A DNA stretch of 18,542 nt from CAYWNA01 sp964459305 (GTDB lineage: Bacteria > Planctomycetota > Planctomycetia > Pirellulales > Pirellulaceae), in NCBI GenBank assembly GCA_964459305.1, contig CAYWNA010000262.1, positions 1-18,542 of the forward strand, read 5' to 3'. The position numbers were made by a program, and so were the translations under genes. The notes under the pieces are model-generated. The model did no database searches and was not told the DNA's origin. It saw only the letters and a program-made list of their open reading frames with translations. Position 1 is the stretch's first letter, and the number at the start of each line of letters is the position of its first letter. Shown piece after piece: positions 15,897 to 18,542 of this stretch.

Positions 15897-15935
15897 GGGG
15901 AACAGCGCGTCTTTGTGCGCCTAGCTCTTCCCCGT
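15897..15935. terminator. Possible stem-loop downstream of the small membrane protein gene
   Basis: CGGGGAA (15897-15903) pairs with TTCCCCG (15929-15935), and an inner GCGC (15906-15909) pairs with GCGC (15918-15921). It lies about 95 bases after the minus-strand stop at 16030. No clear T-run follows on the minus strand, so the terminator role is tentative. Confidence 0.25.
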
Positions 15936-16029
15936 AGATTAAACCACTCGCCTTGGCAGAGGTTTCGCTGTGTCGCAAGAATCCACGCGGCCCTGCTTTC
16001 CTGCTAGTTCTGTTGCGTCCGAACCAGCG

Positions 16030-16524
16030 TTACGGGTGCAATGGGTCGACATTTGGTTGGCTGGATCGTTCCACGCGGTTTACGTAGTATCGGCCGGCCG
16101 TCAGACCTCCGAGATAGGCCAGGAGGAACGTGAACAGCGTGTGGGTCACCTTGAGAAACTGCGGAAAATCGCCCAGGCTGCCCGTTGTGGCAAAGCAGAT
16201 GGATTCCGCGATAGGAGTGGCCAAGAGCTGTCGCCCGACGCTCGTTTCGAGCCCTGGAGCGAAAGCCAGAATAAAGTAGCCCCAGCCTGTGATGGCAAAG
16301 CCCACGGCAAACGCACGCATACGCTCGCGCGCAAAGATGCTGCACGGAATCGCCAACAGCATCATCGCCACCAAACTGGTCAACGCCAACGAAGGACACC
16401 AACTTCGCCAGGGCTGTAGCAGCGAAGCCAGACTTAGTGCGACGAAGGTCACCGCGCCGAGTAACGTTTTCAGCGAAAAGCGCAATCCTAACAAGTACGG
16501 CCTCCAGCAGATTATGAGGGACAT
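16030..16524 (-). CDS. Small integral membrane protein with FSLKTLL N-terminal motif
   Basis: The 164-residue product has four likely membrane helices, at about 18-37, 46-65, 72-90 and 126-146. It carries the RFSLKTLLGAVTFVALSL N-terminal segment (15-32), a motif I recognise from many small hypothetical membrane proteins of Planctomycetota (similar to RFSLRTLL). A late HTLFTFLLAYLGGL (128-141) also fits those proteins. No catalytic motif is visible and the function is unknown. The ATG at 16524 is the closest start before the motif. There is no good Shine-Dalgarno, and in-frame starts at 16545 and 16626 are possible. It lies about 200 bases downstream of the ABC ATPase on the same strand and may be loosely linked to the transporter. 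Confidence 0.6.
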   Translation of the reverse strand: MSLIICWRPYLLGLRFSLKTLLGAVTFVALSLASLLQPWRSWCPSLALTSLVAMMLLAIPCSIFARERMRAFAVGFAITGWGYFILAFAPGLETSVGRQLLATPIAESICFATTGSLGDFPQFLKVTHTLFTFLLAYLGGLTAGRYYVNRVERSSQPNVDPLHP

Positions 16525-16721
16525 GTTGTGGTTCGGGCGCAGCATTGGTGCGAAAACCCGGTAGCTCGTACAGCAAATGCTATGCCGCTGGGGATCATTT
16601 CGGCCAAGCCAAGAAGACGCCTCCAAAAACCGCGGAAATCGTGCGATCTGGCAGGTTCACGCGTGCTGAGAGTGGCGATTCTTCCGACAGGCGTGACGAA
16701 GCAACCGACGCCTCGTCTGAG

Positions 16722-17387
16722 TCACGCGGTGCCGGATATCTTGCCCGATCGGAGTTGTACGGTTCGATTTCCCAGATCGAGCAAGCTTTCGTCGTGCGTC
16801 ACCAGTACGATCGTACGGCCGAGTTGATTCTCGTCCAATAAGAAGTTTGCGAATACTCCGGTGTTTTCCCGGTCCAGGTTTCCCGTTGGTTCGTCGGCCA
16901 GAATGACCTCTGGCTCGCCCACGATTGCTCTGGCTACCGCAATTCGCTGTTGTTCACCAACACTCAACTGCGAGGGCCGATGGCCGAGTCGATCCGCCAC
17001 TCCTAAACGCGTCGCCATTTCCACGATCGTCTGCCTGTGGTTGCCTCGACAACCGCGCAACACCATCGAGAGACGAATGTTGTCAAAGGCCGTCAGGTAC
17101 GGCAATAGGAAAAACTTCTGAAAAATGAACCCGATATGCCGCTTTCGATATCGACTGCGGCGAACAGCAGACAACGAATAGATGTCGTCGCCCTGAAAGG
17201 TCACTGTGCCGAACGTGGGGCGTAGCATTCCTCCGAGCGCCTGCAGGAGTGTCGTTTTCCCACTACCGCTCGAACCGTGGACGACGACGAAGTCGCCAGC
17301 GTCCAAGGACAGGTCGACGCCATCCAGGGCATGCACGGGACCTTCGGTGCCGGAGTAGGTCTTTACAACGTTGCGCGCTTGAATCAT
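16722..17387 (-). CDS. ABC transporter ATP-binding protein (LolD/MacB type)
   Basis: The 221-residue product is a complete ABC ATPase. Walker A is GSSGSGKT (38-45; K44), the Q-loop is FIFQKFFLLP (Q90), the signature is LSVGEQQR (141-148), Walker B is VILADE (161-166) and the switch His is in LVTHD (H198). The QKFFLLPYLTAFDNI segment and small size fit the LolD/MacB/FtsE group, which drives lipoprotein or peptide/drug movement from the inner membrane through a mechanotransmission permease. The signature has Val in place of the usual Gly (LSGGE), as in some family members. It starts 4 bases after the permease stop, so the two form an operon and a transporter. Confidence 0.93.
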   Translation of the reverse strand: MIQARNVVKTYSGTEGPVHALDGVDLSLDAGDFVVVHGSSGSGKTTLLQALGGMLRPTFGTVTFQGDDIYSLSAVRRSRYRKRHIGFIFQKFFLLPYLTAFDNIRLSMVLRGCRGNHRQTIVEMATRLGVADRLGHRPSQLSVGEQQRIAVARAIVGEPEVILADEPTGNLDRENTGVFANFLLDENQLGRTIVLVTHDESLLDLGNRTVQLRSGKISGTA

Positions 17388-17391
17388 GAGA

Positions 17392-18537
17392 TCACTGCTC
17401 GGCCAAGATCGTATTTGGGTCCAAACACAGAAGCCTTATGATCGGGATGATCTCGGCTACCAGCGCCACCGTGCAGGTCAATGCCACGGCGGCAGGCAAC
17501 TGATCCCAGAGGACAGTGACCGGCCTTGTGTTGACTACGAGAAAGGGCGCCGTAAACTGCACGGCCAAAGCCGAGCCCAGCAGAAATCCGGCAACTGAGG
17601 CGGCCACGGCCAACGCGAGCGTTTTCGCAAGATAGAGGCAGACGATGTACGTGTGGGACACCCCCATGGAGATCATGATGCCCGTTTCGTGCCTTCTGTC
17701 GCTAACTTCCTGCAACCCAGTCACCGCAATTACAACGACCGTGGCAGCCGCGACGATTGCCAGCAGATAGTGCAGGGATTTCTGCGTCGTTATGCGCGCG
17801 AGTTGCCTGCCTTGGGCAATGCCCATCCTACTGATCTGGCGAAAGCCTGGAGGAATCTCTGCCAGCCTCTGCTCCTGGGCCATCAATGCGCGGTCCAGCG
17901 ATCCGTGGTGGAGGCAAAGGAAGGCGAGGATGAAGTTAATCTGGCCTTCTTTTCCCAATAGCTGCTGACAACGCGACAGGCTGACGTAGATCCGACAGTC
18001 GTCCAACGTCGCCTTTGGAGGAAGGATTTCCACAACGCGGAATTCTCCCCCCAGGATCTGCACGGATTCGCCAATGTCCTTCTGGAGCAGCCGAGCGCAT
18101 TCGTGTCCCAGTCTGGCTTCGGATTTTGACAGCGGGAGAACCATGTTCCGCTTTTCCGGCGTTTCGCTTTCCCCGCCAACGGGCTCGATGCCCGTCAACA
18201 GCAACTCCTGGCCGTCCACCTCCACTCTCGCCTGCAACACCGATACATAGTACCTGGACGACAAGTTACGCGTTCTGCTCATGCGCCAAGTTGTATTGTC
18301 GGCGAAGGATGTTTGGTCGTCTGAGCACATGTAGATCGAACGGGCATCGGCCTCCGTTGGAATGATGAGGAGATTGTGCCCCATGTTCTTCATCACAAGC
18401 TGCATGGAACGGTTGGCGAACGCCGTCGTATTGCTGGAATAGACGTAAAGCGTTACCAGGGACGTCATGGCCAGGAGAATCAGCAGGGCGATTCCCCATT
18501 TGTGTCTTGCCTGGCTTGTGATGATCTTGAAAAACAC
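17392..18537 (-). CDS. ABC transporter permease, FtsX/MacB-like
   Basis: The 381-residue product has an N-terminal membrane helix (about 13-34) and a large extracytoplasmic domain (about 35-255). Three C-terminal helices follow (near 257-276, 300-330 and 340-370), separated by SDRRHETGIMISMGVS, the loop typical of the FtsX-like permease domain (compare R..EIGILRALGAS). This is the MacB/LolC/E architecture. The best start in view is the GTG at 18537, which gives a plausible N-terminus (MFFKIITSQARHKWG). Only 5 bases remain upstream in the window, so a longer N-terminus cannot be ruled out. It directly precedes the ATPase gene (4-base gap). The substrate is unknown. Confidence 0.88.
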   Translation of the reverse strand: MFFKIITSQARHKWGIALLILLAMTSLVTLYVYSSNTTAFANRSMQLVMKNMGHNLLIIPTEADARSIYMCSDDQTSFADNTTWRMSRTRNLSSRYYVSVLQARVEVDGQELLLTGIEPVGGESETPEKRNMVLPLSKSEARLGHECARLLQKDIGESVQILGGEFRVVEILPPKATLDDCRIYVSLSRCQQLLGKEGQINFILAFLCLHHGSLDRALMAQEQRLAEIPPGFRQISRMGIAQGRQLARITTQKSLHYLLAIVAAATVVVIAVTGLQEVSDRRHETGIMISMGVSHTYIVCLYLAKTLALAVAASVAGFLLGSALAVQFTAPFLVVNTRPVTVLWDQLPAAVALTCTVALVAEIIPIIRLLCLDPNTILAEQ

Positions 18538-18542
18538 GGGAG

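Noticed and set aside
1..18542. CRISPR array, rRNA, tRNA, transposase or integrase genes
   Set aside because: None seen by eye. The repeats present are single fold-back elements, not regularly spaced direct repeats, and no recombinase motif was found.

Overview
The window looks like a piece of a GC-rich Planctomycetota chromosome (Pirellulales-like). This is inferred from gene content, not from a marker gene. The evidence is two Tat-exported sugar-oxidoreductase-type proteins side by side, a formylglycine-type sulfatase, a secreted carbohydrate-active-enzyme-like protein, an exported EF-hand protein, a membrane protein with the FSLKTLL N-terminal motif, and many short fold-back intergenic repeats.

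Layout. 1-1118 (minus) is the N-terminal 372 codons of a sodium:solute symporter that runs off the left edge. 1119-1795 is a divergent non-coding region with two different fold-back repeats. 1796-7327 (plus) holds a Tat-exported Gfo/Idh/MocA oxidoreductase, a Tat-exported aldo/keto reductase-like protein and a secreted tandem alpha/beta-hydrolase-like protein, separated by three more fold-back repeats. 7400-11149 (minus) holds a secreted protein with a discoidin-like region and a likely TIM barrel, followed directly and in the same frame by a sulfatase that has lost its N-terminus. 11541-14384 (plus) is a two-gene unit: a neutral-ceramidase-like protein, carrying a fold-back repeat inserted in frame, and an FGGY sugar kinase. 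14385-14835 is a decayed stretch with the 3' remnant of a haem-binding Tll0287-like gene and an unrecognised minus-strand remnant. 14836-15807 (minus) is an exported EF-hand/O-methyltransferase fusion. 16030-18537 (minus) is an ABC permease/ATPase pair of the MacB/LolCDE type and a small membrane protein.

Together 1-14384 reads as an accessory glycan or glycoside catabolic locus. Proposed roles are uptake by the symporter, desulfation by the sulfatase, backbone attack by the secreted GH-like protein, oxidation by the Gfo/Idh/MocA protein, and phosphorylation of a released ketose or polyol by the FGGY kinase. The substrate cannot be read from the sequence.

The most striking points are as follows. 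The aldo/keto reductase-like protein and both halves of the tandem hydrolase lack the expected catalytic residues. The sulfatase begins immediately after an in-frame stop and lacks its metal-binding N-terminus. A fold-back element has become coding sequence inside the ceramidase-like gene. Six distinct fold-back elements lie in the window, five of them within about 3.5 kb. No CRISPR array, rRNA, tRNA or transposase was seen.
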